A stretch of 8,689 bases of DNA from JBNLBT01 sp050303435 (GCA_050303435.1 JBNLBT010000126.1:1-8689); one strand, 5' to 3'; shown: positions 1-6,630, numbered from the stretch's first letter. Numbers and translations: made by a program. Notes: generated by a model not told the origin, from the letters alone.

Positions 1-164
1 GCGGCGGACAGTTGGACCAAAGTTTGGACCTATACGGACACGCAAGGCGACACCATGCAATTGCGTGCACACGATTCATACCCGACTTCCGACCCCGGCT
101 GGCCCAGCAACATGATGTCCCTGTTCAACGCCGCGCCGCTTTTGGATGAGGAAGTGGTGATTGC
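1..164 (+). repeat. Direct repeat copy 1 (327-bp period), cut by the window start
   Basis: Bases 1-164 match 328-491 with only three differences: A78/G405 and T141/G468 are silent, and A106/G433 changes Ser to Gly. The offset of 327 bases is exactly 109 codons, so the repeat is an in-frame duplication of a protein domain. The left edge cannot be seen, because the match already holds at base 1. Confidence 0.95.
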
Positions 165-927
165 GGTCAACGCACCCACGGCCACAGGCACATTGACCTC
201 GGACAGTCCCTGTGTACTGGCTGTTGGTGAAACAACCTGCGATGTGACTATGAATGTGCAAAAAGACGGCACACCGATTTCCTGCATCTGGCGGTCACAA
301 CCGGTGGTGTCGTTGCTCAGTTGTTTTGCGGCGGACAGTTGGACCAAAGTTTGGACCTATACGGACACGCAAGGCGACACCATGCAATTGCGTGCACACG
401 ATTCGTACCCGACTTCCGACCCCGGCTGGCCCGGCAACATGATGTCCCTGTTCAACGCCGCGCCGCTGTTGGATGAGGAAGTGGTGATTGCAATTGTGAC
501 ACCAAATACACCGGATCAATACGATGATGTACCGGCTCAGCGGCCATACGATGATGACGTCAGGGAGCAGCCGGTGTTGTGGCTGGGTACGGTGCCGACG
601 CATTTGCACAATTTCCATGACGCGGGCGACACCGACTGGACGATTGTCTACCTGCAGGGCACGCGACAGGTCAGCACAGAGTTGCTGGGTGCGGATGCGG
701 ACACTGAATTGGCGGTGTATCGATGGATATCAGCGGATGCGCACCCGAGCGGAGACGGGCGTTTTATCAATGTGGTGGATGAATTCATTGCGGAGGACAC
801 AGGTCCGGGGGCTTCGCAAGTGACCATTCAGTCAAGCGTGGGCGACACCTTTGCCATACGAGTGAAGTCGCGGGGCGGTGTGTTCGGAGCCACAACGTCG
901 TATCGATTGAGGATAGAGTCGCCGTGA
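1..927 (+). CDS. Secreted repeat protein, Ig-like units plus PPC-type C-terminal domain (5' end missing)
   Basis: The frame is open from base 1 to the TGA at 925-927, so this is the last 308 residues of a longer protein. It holds a 109-residue unit: a near-identical block at residues 1-55 and 110-164, with a spacer between them containing the paired cysteines CVLAVGETTC and CIWRSQPVVSLLSC. The pattern C-x-(6-7)-TTC is common in bacterial Ig-like repeats of extracellular proteins. After an acidic linker (about 165-192, with DQYDDVPAQRPYDDD) comes a C-terminal domain with HNFHDAGDTDW and DTFAIRVKS. This matches the pre-peptidase C-terminal (PPC) type of beta-sandwich found on secreted proteins. 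The role is inferred as surface or secreted; no catalytic domain is visible in this part. The gene converges on the methyltransferase, with 11 bases between the stop codons. More repeat units probably lie upstream. The domain types are fairly sure, the function is not. Confidence 0.85.
   Translation, partial: AADSWTKVWTYTDTQGDTMQLRAHDSYPTSDPGWPSNMMSLFNAAPLLDEEVVIAVNAPTATGTLTSDSPCVLAVGETTCDVTMNVQKDGTPISCIWRSQPVVSLLSCFAADSWTKVWTYTDTQGDTMQLRAHDSYPTSDPGWPGNMMSLFNAAPLLDEEVVIAIVTPNTPDQYDDVPAQRPYDDDVREQPVLWLGTVPTHLHNFHDAGDTDWTIVYLQGTRQVSTELLGADADTELAVYRWISADAHPSGDGRFINVVDEFIAEDTGPGASQVTIQSSVGDTFAIRVKSRGGVFGATTSYRLRIESP
328..491 (+). repeat. Direct repeat copy 2 (327-bp period)
   Basis: This is the second copy of the block at 1-164, about 98% identical. 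Identity ends sharply after base 491. Copy 1 there runs on into the next Ig-like unit, while copy 2 runs into the acidic linker before the C-terminal domain. So this is the last unit of the array. Confidence 0.95.
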
Positions 928-938
928 GAATGTTTAGG

Positions 939-1979
939 TCAATCGGGTTTTCGGATGCAAAATTCGGGAGTGAGTTTCGGGTCCGAAAGCAACACAGTTT
1001 TTGTCGGTGTTTTTGACATCACAGCCAGCATTTGAGTCGGTTTCAATGTGCCGGTTAACATGCCTGCTTCATCGCAGGCATGGACCCGGTCGATGAAATC
1101 TCTGTCCCATGGATTTTCCGCATCGAAGTTGTGTCCGAACGGCCGGTCGATGAACACCATGACGATGTTGGAAAATGGGATGAACAGGTGGAAATGAAAT
1201 TTTTTCACCAGCAAGGGCAAAATGTCCTGAGCGCGAATGCCTTCGAAACCTTCGGTGGAGCAATCGTGGTTGATGTAGTCTTCTTCGTGTCTTTTCAGCA
1301 GTTGATTGTATTTGTGTGAATCCGGCAATTCGTCCCAAAACGGTTTCAGTGCTTGCATGGCTTCCGGCCAGCGTTTGTGCCCGTTGCGACCAATCATGTC
1401 CGAGGTGATGAATTTGCCGGTTTTCTTCAGTCCTTTGTAAATGGCACCAAACAGATGTTCCAGTTCCAGTACATGGTGCAGGCTTTGATTGGCCATGATC
1501 ACATCGTACGAGCGGTCCGGTGTCCATCGATTGAAATCATCCTCACGTGTTTTGATGTGCGCTTGCACACCTTGGCTGCGCGCGTCTTCCAGTGTGCGTT
1601 CCAGCATGTGGGGGTTGATGTCCATGCATTCGATGGTGAAATTTGTGTGGCCCGCATTGACCATTGCCGCAGCCACGCGAATTTCCAGATCGCCGTTGCC
1701 TGAGCCGACACTGAGTATGCGGACGTCATCCAATTCCGGATGACTTTCACAGTATTCCGTGCATTGTTTGATGAAAAAATCATCCGGGCTGGAGAAGCCA
1801 AAGGGCAATTGTTTGGGCAATAAATATTTGTTTGACCAGTAATGGAAAATTTCTGGCAGCTCGTGCACCACCAGGCAATCCTTGTAAAAGTCGATCTCAT
1901 TTTTCACCCGCTGTGAATAGTCTTCGACATCGACTGCAGGTTTTTGTTTTTTGAATAGACGAGAAAAACTGAATTTCAT
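939..1979 (-). CDS. Class I SAM-dependent methyltransferase
   Basis: The product is a 346-residue cytoplasmic enzyme predicted to transfer a methyl group from S-adenosylmethionine. Motif I is clear (SVGSGNGDLE, residues 90-99). It is followed by the acidic motif II (IECMDINPHML, D120) and a post-I/motif IV region with YDVIMANQSLHHV (158-170), GLKKTGKFITSDMIG (183-197). The N-terminal 80 residues and the C-terminal 140 residues (EGFEGIRAQDIL, DRPFGHNFD, WDRDFIDRVH) are extensions outside the Rossmann fold. I associate this type of extension with methyltransferases near glycan-synthesis genes, but that is from memory and unverified; the substrate is unknown. I chose the ATG at 1979 because the frame extends upstream only to a TTG at 2036 with a poor leader. 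No strong Shine-Dalgarno sequence precedes either start. It is divergent from the acyltransferase and convergent with the repeat protein. Confidence 0.88.
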   Translation of the reverse strand: MKFSFSRLFKKQKPAVDVEDYSQRVKNEIDFYKDCLVVHELPEIFHYWSNKYLLPKQLPFGFSSPDDFFIKQCTEYCESHPELDDVRILSVGSGNGDLEIRVAAAMVNAGHTNFTIECMDINPHMLERTLEDARSQGVQAHIKTREDDFNRWTPDRSYDVIMANQSLHHVLELEHLFGAIYKGLKKTGKFITSDMIGRNGHKRWPEAMQALKPFWDELPDSHKYNQLLKRHEEDYINHDCSTEGFEGIRAQDILPLLVKKFHFHLFIPFSNIVMVFIDRPFGHNFDAENPWDRDFIDRVHACDEAGMLTGTLKPTQMLAVMSKTPTKTVLLSDPKLTPEFCIRKPD

Positions 1980-2103
1980 GGGGTGGTGTGCAATGGTAAA
2001 TCGGTATTTTATCAAGTGCAGCGGGGAATACCACAATCAGGCTGAAATTTTTTTATGCGGATCTATTGTTACACATCCAAACTGGAAAAGAATGATACAC
2101 GCA

Positions 2104-2134
2104 GGCGCGCCATGGGTTTACCCAAACATGTTTG
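2104..2134. promoter_or_regulatory. Cluster of three adjacent palindromes, possible operator
   Basis: Three dyads lie side by side: GGCGCGCC (2104-2111, perfect), TGGGTTTACCCA (2113-2124, 5-base arms around TT) and CAAACATGTTTG (2123-2134, a perfect 12-base palindrome). The last two overlap by two bases. Their place in the middle of a divergent intergenic region suits a dimeric repressor site, but no regulator gene is visible in the window. The symmetry is seen directly; the function is inferred. Confidence 0.35.
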
Positions 2135-2168
2135 TATATTGCTTTGCCTTGTCATGTGTGATGAAGTG

Positions 2169-2195
2169 TTGCGAGAAATGCGCGGGTGATACAAT
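2169..2195 (+). promoter_or_regulatory. Weak sigma-70-like promoter candidate for the acyltransferase
   Basis: TTGCGA (2169-2174) and TACAAT (2190-2195) resemble -35 and -10 boxes, 15 bases apart, which is shorter than the preferred 17. It would leave a leader of about 140 bases before the ATG at 2341. This is the best pair I found by eye on the plus strand of this gap, but chance is possible. Confidence 0.25.
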
Positions 2196-2340
2196 GGTGT
2201 TGTGCGCACTCAAATTTGGTGTATGTGCAGTTGATGGTTTTGCTTGCGATCATAGGGGCGTGTGCCAAGCGTTGTATGGGTGAATTTTATTGACTTCCAT
2301 CTCAGAAATTTGGGGTGATTGAAACAGGAGCCGGCATTAA

Positions 2341-3375
2341 ATGATCCACAATATACAGGCTTTGCGGGCATTGGCGGCGTTGTGGGTGGTGTTGTATCAT
2401 GCCTTGCCGCATTTTCGTGACATGGGTTTGCGCCTGGGCTGGTTTGAAAGCCTGTGCGCGAACGGTTATGCGGGCGTGGATGTGTTTTTTCTCATCAGCG
2501 GTTTTGTCATGGCCAGGAGCACGCACGCGTTGCCGCGCGGGGTGCAATCGGCGGGGCGGTTTCTGGCTTTGCGGGCGGGGCGCATTTATCTGGGGTTCTG
2601 GCCGTTTTTTCTGCTGGCGGCTTTGATGTATGCAGTTTATGAACCCGAGGCCTTTGCGCGCATGACCCTGTGGCGCTCATTTTTTCTGTTTAATCCGGAC
2701 ATGCATGCCTTAATGATCGGGCCGTCGTGGTCGCTGGTGTATGAATTGTATTTTTATGCGCTGGTGACTTTGGCATTGATTCATCCGGCGCTGCGGGCCT
2801 TGGGCTTGTGGGTGTTGATGCTGGTGTTGATGGCACTGAAGGTGTTTTTTCTGGGTGTGCAGGCCGGGCCGGCGCTGGATTTCTTTTTATCGCCGCTGTT
2901 GCTGGAATTTTTCGCCGGATACATGCTTTTTCACCTGATTGACCGCGCACGCGCTGTGCATTGGCTGGTCGTTTTTGTGGCCGTTTCTGCTTATGGATTG
3001 TTCCGCGCAATGCATCTGGATTTTTCCCGTCCATTTGATCGGGTGTTGAGCTGGGGCCTGTGTGCCTGGGGTGTGTTGGCCGCGGCGGTGTGGCTGGAGC
3101 AGCGCGGTTGGCTGCGCATTCGGGGTGTGCTTAAAGCCCTGGGCGATTCATCGTACACCTTGTACCTGTTGCATCCGATCCTGCTGGGTTTGTTCTGGTA
3201 CACGGGTTTGCGTACCGCGCTGATGCGCAGCGGCTGGGGTTGGCTCGGGTACATCGGATTCATGGTTTTGATTGTGGCCGTGGCACACGGTCTGTACCTG
3301 TTGCTCGAGCGTCCCTTGTATCGCTGGTACAAACGACGCGTGCTGCGCGCTGGTGCGCAGCCGCCGGCCGCTTGA
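2341..3375 (+). CDS. Membrane acyltransferase, acyltransferase-3 (OafA-like) family
   Basis: The product is a 344-residue polytopic inner-membrane protein of the family that O-acylates (usually O-acetylates) sugars of O-antigen, capsule, exopolysaccharide or peptidoglycan. The N-terminus shows the family's R-(10)-H signature (R9 and H20, in QALRALAALWVVLYH). This is followed by GYAGVDVFFLISGFVMA (42-58) and PSWSLVYELYFY (128-139). The rest is a series of about ten hydrophobic segments ending in a basic tail. The length fits a stand-alone acyltransferase domain without the extra SGNH domain of larger OafA proteins. The ATG at 2341 is supported by AGGAG at 2326-2330. The acceptor cannot be read from the sequence. 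It converges on the lipoprotein gene, with 8 bases between the stop codons. Confidence 0.92.
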   Translation: MIHNIQALRALAALWVVLYHALPHFRDMGLRLGWFESLCANGYAGVDVFFLISGFVMARSTHALPRGVQSAGRFLALRAGRIYLGFWPFFLLAALMYAVYEPEAFARMTLWRSFFLFNPDMHALMIGPSWSLVYELYFYALVTLALIHPALRALGLWVLMLVLMALKVFFLGVQAGPALDFFLSPLLLEFFAGYMLFHLIDRARAVHWLVVFVAVSAYGLFRAMHLDFSRPFDRVLSWGLCAWGVLAAAVWLEQRGWLRIRGVLKALGDSSYTLYLLHPILLGLFWYTGLRTALMRSGWGWLGYIGFMVLIVAVAHGLYLLLERPLYRWYKRRVLRAGAQPPAA

Positions 3376-3386
3376 GCCCATGCTCA
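3373..3386. terminator. Short hairpin formed by two convergent stop codons
   Basis: TGAGC (3373-3377), loop CCAT and GCTCA (3382-3386) form a 5-base-pair stem that contains the stop codons of both convergent genes. There is no T-run on either side, so termination activity is uncertain. It may simply be a weak bidirectional structure. Confidence 0.25.
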
Positions 3387-4181
3387 GTTCGGGGCGCCTT
3401 CGGCTGTTTGCAGGTCGGTGCTGAGGAAGTCGGTGTACACCGAGGTGACGCCGTATGTGTTCTGGTAATTGCGCACTTCTTCGGGGTCGTTGATGGTGTG
3501 CACGTAGGTGGGTGTGCCCAGCGGTTTGAGAGACTGGGCCAGGCCTTCTTTGGCCCGGTCGGGCGGCATGGTGATGGCGAACAGGTTCAGAATGCCGGCG
3601 TATCTGAGCAATTCTTCTTGATCGCTTTGGAAGCTGTGCAGCGTCCAGATGATGTGGTGAAATCCCAGGTATTTGACCTGAGTGTATTCTTCGGGTTGAC
3701 GGATTTGAGGGATTATGCGTTGCTCGGCCTGTTCAATGATTTTGCGCATTTGCACCAGGCCCCGAAGGTTGTTACCACGAATGTCGGAGACAACGTGTGC
3801 GTTTGGGTGAGATTTGAGCCATTCATTCAGGCTGATCAGATTGCACGGGGTCACTTCGGGGTTGGCACGGTTCATTTCATTGAATTGCTCGAGTGACAGT
3901 GCCTTTTCATCGCGGTAGTTGAGCAGCCATTTGGGGGTTTTGTCCCAGTCGTGCAGGCACACCAGGTGATCGTCGCTGGTCCAGATAAAATCAATTTCAA
4001 ACAGGCGGAAGCCGCGCGCGTAGTTGTGATTCAGGGCTTCGATGGAGTTGGTGTAATTTCTATTATCATAGCCGCCGCCGGCGTGGGCAATGGCGCCAAA
4101 TGGAGGTGGTGTGTTGGGCTTGCAGCCGGCAATCAGCAGCACGAGAACAAGGGCGATGAATTTCAAGCGGCACAATATCAT
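3384..4181 (-). CDS. Lipoprotein of the glycerophosphodiester phosphodiesterase / PI-PLC-like superfamily
   Basis: From the ATG at 4181 the protein has 265 residues and starts with a short lipoprotein signal: a basic start, a hydrophobic core and the lipobox L-I-A-G-C (Cys20). Lys21 follows, not Asp, so outer-membrane sorting would be expected. The catalytic N-terminal half of the fold follows: AHAGGG (His33), NSIEAL (45-50), LFEIDF (Glu62, Asp64) and CLHDWD (His77, Asp78). These match the GDPD pattern H-R-G / E-x-D / H-D, except that Arg is replaced by Ala34. The predicted activity is phosphodiester hydrolysis on glycerophosphodiesters or a related lipid headgroup; the substrate is not readable. 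An ATG at 4199 (overlapping TAGAAT) and a TTG at 4250 are alternative starts. I prefer 4181 because it gives the most typical signal length; no clear Shine-Dalgarno sequence settles it. Confidence 0.8.
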   Translation of the reverse strand: MILCRLKFIALVLVLLIAGCKPNTPPPFGAIAHAGGGYDNRNYTNSIEALNHNYARGFRLFEIDFIWTSDDHLVCLHDWDKTPKWLLNYRDEKALSLEQFNEMNRANPEVTPCNLISLNEWLKSHPNAHVVSDIRGNNLRGLVQMRKIIEQAEQRIIPQIRQPEEYTQVKYLGFHHIIWTLHSFQSDQEELLRYAGILNLFAITMPPDRAKEGLAQSLKPLGTPTYVHTINDPEEVRNYQNTYGVTSVYTDFLSTDLQTAEGAPN

Positions 4182-4305
4182 TGAATTGAATGAGGGCATT
4201 CTACCAAACGTCAGTTTAAATCGAGAACATTGGGGTGCATGGCATTTCAATGTTTCGGGTGTGAATTTCTTGATCTGTGTGGGTTTATTGCCTGCGCCGG
4301 TGGTT

Positions 4306-4311
4306 TATAAT
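4306..4311 (+). promoter_or_regulatory. Candidate -10 box for the oxygenase gene
   Basis: A perfect TATAAT lies 31 bases before the ATG at 4343, in the gap between two divergent genes. No good -35 box is found at 16-18 bases: GTTTAT/TTTATT at 4283-4289 is poor, and TTGCCT at 4288-4293 is too close. So it would be a weak or activator-dependent promoter. Confidence 0.4.
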
Positions 4312-4342
4312 CCCTGCGTTGACTTCAGCACGCACCCGAGAG

Positions 4343-5389
4343 ATGATTCAAGATTTAGTGAACCCCCAGTTGTTGGCCGAGCGCGCGCGTTTGCGGCGCG
4401 AATTCACCGAGGCCCAGCCGTTCAAACACCTCGTCATGGACGGGTTCTTGAACGCCGAATTTGCTGAGCAGATGCTGCAGGAATTTCCCGATTACGACTC
4501 TGCGCAGGCGATGAACGAGAACGGCGCGGTGGGCTTGAAAGCCACGCACGACAAGGTCAAGGACATCGGGCCGGCGTACCGGCGCATCGACGCGCTGGTG
4601 CAGAGTGAGGCGTTCCGCGGGTTCATTGCCGAGATCACCGGCATCGAGGATCTGCGCTACGACCCGTATTATTTCGGTGGCGGCACGCACAACAACATGG
4701 AAGGCCAGGATCTTGACCCGCACGTGGATTTCACCACCCACCCGATCACCGAACAGCACCGGCGGCTGAATTTGATCGTGTATCTGAACAAAGAATGGGA
4801 CGGCGCCTGGGGCGGCAACATTGAGTTTCACAAAAACCCGCGTCTGCACCCGGACGCCGATGAAATCATCAGCGTCGAGCCGCTGTTTAACCGCGCGGTG
4901 ATTTTTGAGACCAACAACATTTCCTGGCACGGTTTTCCGCGCATTGAGCTACCGGCCGACAAAAAGAACATCTCGCGCAAATCCTTTGCCATTTACTACT
5001 ACACCGAACAGCGCGAGGAGCGCGTCAAGCCGCACTCGACGATCTACGTCGAGCGCCATTTGTCCGACCGTTTTCAGCCGGGCATGACCCTGCAGGCGCA
5101 GGATTTGCAGGAAATCAAAACCCTGCTGACGCGGCGCGACCAGCACCTGGAACGCCTGTACAACAACATTTCACACCTGATGGGCGAGGCACAAAGCCTG
5201 CAGACTGGGCAATCCCCGGCGACGGATGCTTGGGATGAGACGCCGGATTCGTCGATGGGCCTGGACCGCGCCTGGCAGCGGCTGCAGGCCGAACGCCAGC
5301 TGCTGCGCGCCGAGATTCAGGCGCTGAAAAATTCTACCTCTTGGAAAATCACCGCGCCGTTGCGGCGTCTGAAGCGCTGGATGTCCTGA
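4343..5389 (+). CDS. 2-oxoglutarate/Fe(II)-dependent oxygenase with coiled-coil and glycosyltransferase-like tail
   Basis: The product is a 348-residue soluble protein. Residues about 25-220 form a 2OG-Fe(II) oxygenase domain of the prolyl-4-hydroxylase-like type. The iron ligands H127 and D129 lie in DPHVDFTTH and the distal H196 in SWHGF. R212 in SRKSFAIYYYT is the likely 2-oxoglutarate anchor, and WDGAWGGNIEFH supplies the core strand. The substrate is unknown. After the domain comes a coiled-coil-prone stretch (about 250-328, interrupted by a Ser/Thr/Asp-rich linker) and a final motif STSWKITAPLRRLKRW (331-346). I know that motif as the C-terminal tail of many bacterial polysaccharide glycosyltransferases. 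This suggests work on cell-surface glycan or its precursors, but it is inference. The start is the ATG at 4343, after GAGAG; the frame's upstream extension to 4277 runs through the likely promoter. It ends 9 bases from the convergent hemJ stop. Confidence 0.85.
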   Translation: MIQDLVNPQLLAERARLRREFTEAQPFKHLVMDGFLNAEFAEQMLQEFPDYDSAQAMNENGAVGLKATHDKVKDIGPAYRRIDALVQSEAFRGFIAEITGIEDLRYDPYYFGGGTHNNMEGQDLDPHVDFTTHPITEQHRRLNLIVYLNKEWDGAWGGNIEFHKNPRLHPDADEIISVEPLFNRAVIFETNNISWHGFPRIELPADKKNISRKSFAIYYYTEQREERVKPHSTIYVERHLSDRFQPGMTLQAQDLQEIKTLLTRRDQHLERLYNNISHLMGEAQSLQTGQSPATDAWDETPDSSMGLDRAWQRLQAERQLLRAEIQALKNSTSWKITAPLRRLKRWMS

Positions 5390-5402
5390 GCCATCGGTTC
5401 AG
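5386..5402. terminator. Hairpin spanning convergent stop codons, possible weak bidirectional terminator
   Basis: CTGAGCC (5386-5392), loop ATC and GGTTCAG (5396-5402) form a 7-base-pair stem with one G-T pair. It includes the stop codons of both the oxygenase and hemJ. Neither side has a T-run, so it is not a classic intrinsic terminator, but it is the only structure available in the 9-base gap. Confidence 0.35.
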
Positions 5403-5830
5403 AACGGTTTGTTGATCACCAGGTACAGCACCGCCAGCAGGATCACCGCGGGGATTTCATTGAAATAGCGGAACCACACGTGGCCGCGGCGGTTCAGGCC
5501 GGCGGCGAATTGGCGGTGGATGCGCACGCAGGCAAAATGGTAGGCGATCAGGCCGATCACCAGCGCGCCCTTAAGCAGCAACCAACCCTGTTTGAAATAC
5601 ACCAGATGGAAGCCGCCCGAGGCGCTGTAGAGAAACAGCCCTCCGGTGATCAGCGTGCCCCAGAAGGTGAAGTTCATCATACCAATCAGACGCTTTTGCA
5701 TGCCGTTGAGCAGGTCTTTCTGGGATGCGTTGCCCTGCATGGCGTTGTTGACAAACAGCCGCGGCAGGTAGAACAGGCAGGCGAACCAGCTGACCACAAA
5801 AAACAGGTGAAAGGTTTTGATTATCAGCAT
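5399..5830 (-). CDS. hemJ: Protoporphyrinogen IX oxidase, HemJ family
   Basis: HemJ oxidises protoporphyrinogen IX to protoporphyrin IX, the penultimate step of haem synthesis, in the inner membrane. The 143-residue length is typical. Four hydrophobic segments are visible (about 5-24, 52-72, 84-101 and 124-140). Family landmarks are the N-terminal His8 in KTFHLFFVVSWFACLFYLPR, the GWLLLKG segment with Lys87, and RYFNEIPAV (R121, N124, E125, P127) near the end. The start is the ATG at 5830; the frame extends only to a TTG at 5878, which would add a charged, non-family leader. It is divergent from the DUF6776-bactofilin-erpA operon across a 50-base gap and convergent with the oxygenase. No Shine-Dalgarno sequence precedes the ATG, so its leader is short or it is poorly initiated. 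Confidence 0.93.
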   Translation of the reverse strand: MLIIKTFHLFFVVSWFACLFYLPRLFVNNAMQGNASQKDLLNGMQKRLIGMMNFTFWGTLITGGLFLYSASGGFHLVYFKQGWLLLKGALVIGLIAYHFACVRIHRQFAAGLNRRGHVWFRYFNEIPAVILLAVLYLVINKPF

Positions 5831-5833
5831 CGG

Positions 5834-5842
5834 TGGTATAAT
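5834..5842 (+). promoter_or_regulatory. Extended -10 promoter for the DUF6776-bactofilin-erpA-nudC-mutM operon
   Basis: TGGTATAAT (5834-5842) is a perfect extended -10 element (TGn plus TATAAT). The best -35 is a poor TTTTGA (5815-5820) at 16 bases, as is usual for extended -10 promoters. The start point would fall near 5849, leaving a leader of about 30 bases with AAGGG (5869-5873) before the ATG at 5881. It sits just upstream of the hemJ start on the opposite strand, so the two transcription units share this 50-base gap. Confidence 0.65.
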
Positions 5843-5880
5843 GACGCGCTCGTGTTGTTGGTGTACATAAGGGTTCAAGC

Positions 5881-6630
5881 ATGGCAGTCAAGTCCCCCCG
5901 TCTGGTGGTTCAGCAGGTGCCGGAGAACGATTCATTCGTCCGCCGTCACTGGCTGCTCATTATATTGGTGTTGCTGGCGTTTGTAACCTATTTATTGGGG
6001 CGTTTCAGCAACCTCGATATCCTAATGGCGTTTAAGGGCTCGCAGCAGTCTCTGGCCAGCAAAAATTCGCAGCTGGAAGAAGAGAATGCGCGCCTGCAGG
6101 AAGTCGCCAGCATCGCCCAGACCGAGTTGCTGGTGCGCACCGAGGCGATCCGACAAATGCAGCAGGCCTACGCGTCCCTGTTGGAGGAAAACAGCCGCCT
6201 GCAGTCCGATGTGGATTTTTACCGCAAGCTGCTGAGCACCGACGACGGGTCCAAGACCCTGCGCACCTTCAGCGTCAGCGCCACCCCGCTGGACGGCAAC
6301 CTGGTCAATCTGCGGCTGATTCTTGCGCAGAAACTGGAAAAGGCCTATCAGATCAAAGGCGCCATCGGTCTGCAACTGAAAGGCATCAGCGCGCAGACCA
6401 GCCAGAGCGTGGATTTGATTGAGCGTTTCAATCTCGGCAATGACTTTGACTTCAAGTATTACCAGGTGTTGAATTACACCATCTCTCTGGCGGACGGTTT
6501 CAATCCGACCGAGCTTACAGTAAAATTGACGGAAAACAAACGCGGCGGCACTTCCGTTGAACAGACCTTTCAATGGTCTGAAATCACACAGGTGGACACA
6601 CAGCATGTTCAACAAGAAACAAACCAATAA
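5881..6630 (+). CDS. Single-pass membrane coiled-coil protein (DUF6776-type)
   Basis: This 249-residue protein has a basic N-terminus, one transmembrane segment (about 24-40, WLLIILVLLAFVTYLLG), a long coiled coil (about 53-117, rich in Leu/Glu/Gln, with SQLEEENARLQE) and a C-terminal beta-rich domain (about 128-249). The DFYRKLLS motif (112-119) at the end of the coil, followed by a beta domain, is what I recognise as the DUF6776 family of gammaproteobacteria. The function is unknown. The coil and C-terminal domain would be periplasmic if the usual inside-positive rule holds (RR just before the membrane segment). AAGGG lies 7 bases before the ATG. It is the first gene of the operon and overlaps the bactofilin start by 26 bases, which suggests a shared envelope or morphology role. 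Confidence 0.85.
   Translation: MAVKSPRLVVQQVPENDSFVRRHWLLIILVLLAFVTYLLGRFSNLDILMAFKGSQQSLASKNSQLEEENARLQEVASIAQTELLVRTEAIRQMQQAYASLLEENSRLQSDVDFYRKLLSTDDGSKTLRTFSVSATPLDGNLVNLRLILAQKLEKAYQIKGAIGLQLKGISAQTSQSVDLIERFNLGNDFDFKYYQVLNYTISLADGFNPTELTVKLTENKRGGTSVEQTFQWSEITQVDTQHVQQETNQ

Larger units (their letters stand above)
1980..2340. other. Divergent intergenic region (361 bp), no convincing gene
   Basis: This gap between the divergent methyltransferase and acyltransferase genes is richer in A+T than its flanks. A reading frame crosses it (1951-2283, plus strand) but starts inside the methyltransferase and looks like no known protein. What it does hold is a run of three adjacent palindromes (2104-2134), a weak promoter-like pair (2169-2195), a small inverted repeat GGTATT/AATACC (2003-2008 and 2027-2032), and the ribosome-binding site AGGAG at 2326-2330 for the acyltransferase. 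It probably carries both divergent promoters and possibly an operator. Confidence 0.6.

Noticed and set aside
1951..2283. Plus-strand open frame of 110 codons in the divergent intergenic region
   Set aside because: It starts inside the antisense of the methyltransferase, has erratic composition with many cysteines, and shows no recognisable domain.
3240..3896. Plus-strand open frame of 218 codons
   Set aside because: It runs out of frame through the acyltransferase end and antisense through the lipoprotein gene, both of which carry clear family motifs.
4288..4311. TTGCCT/TATAAT as a full sigma-70 promoter
   Set aside because: The spacing is only 12 bases, too short for a functional pair; only the -10 box was kept.
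939..5389. One surface-glycan modification operon (methyltransferase, acyltransferase, phosphodiesterase, oxygenase)
   Set aside because: The genes alternate in orientation with separate control regions, so an operon is excluded; a functional link is only speculation.
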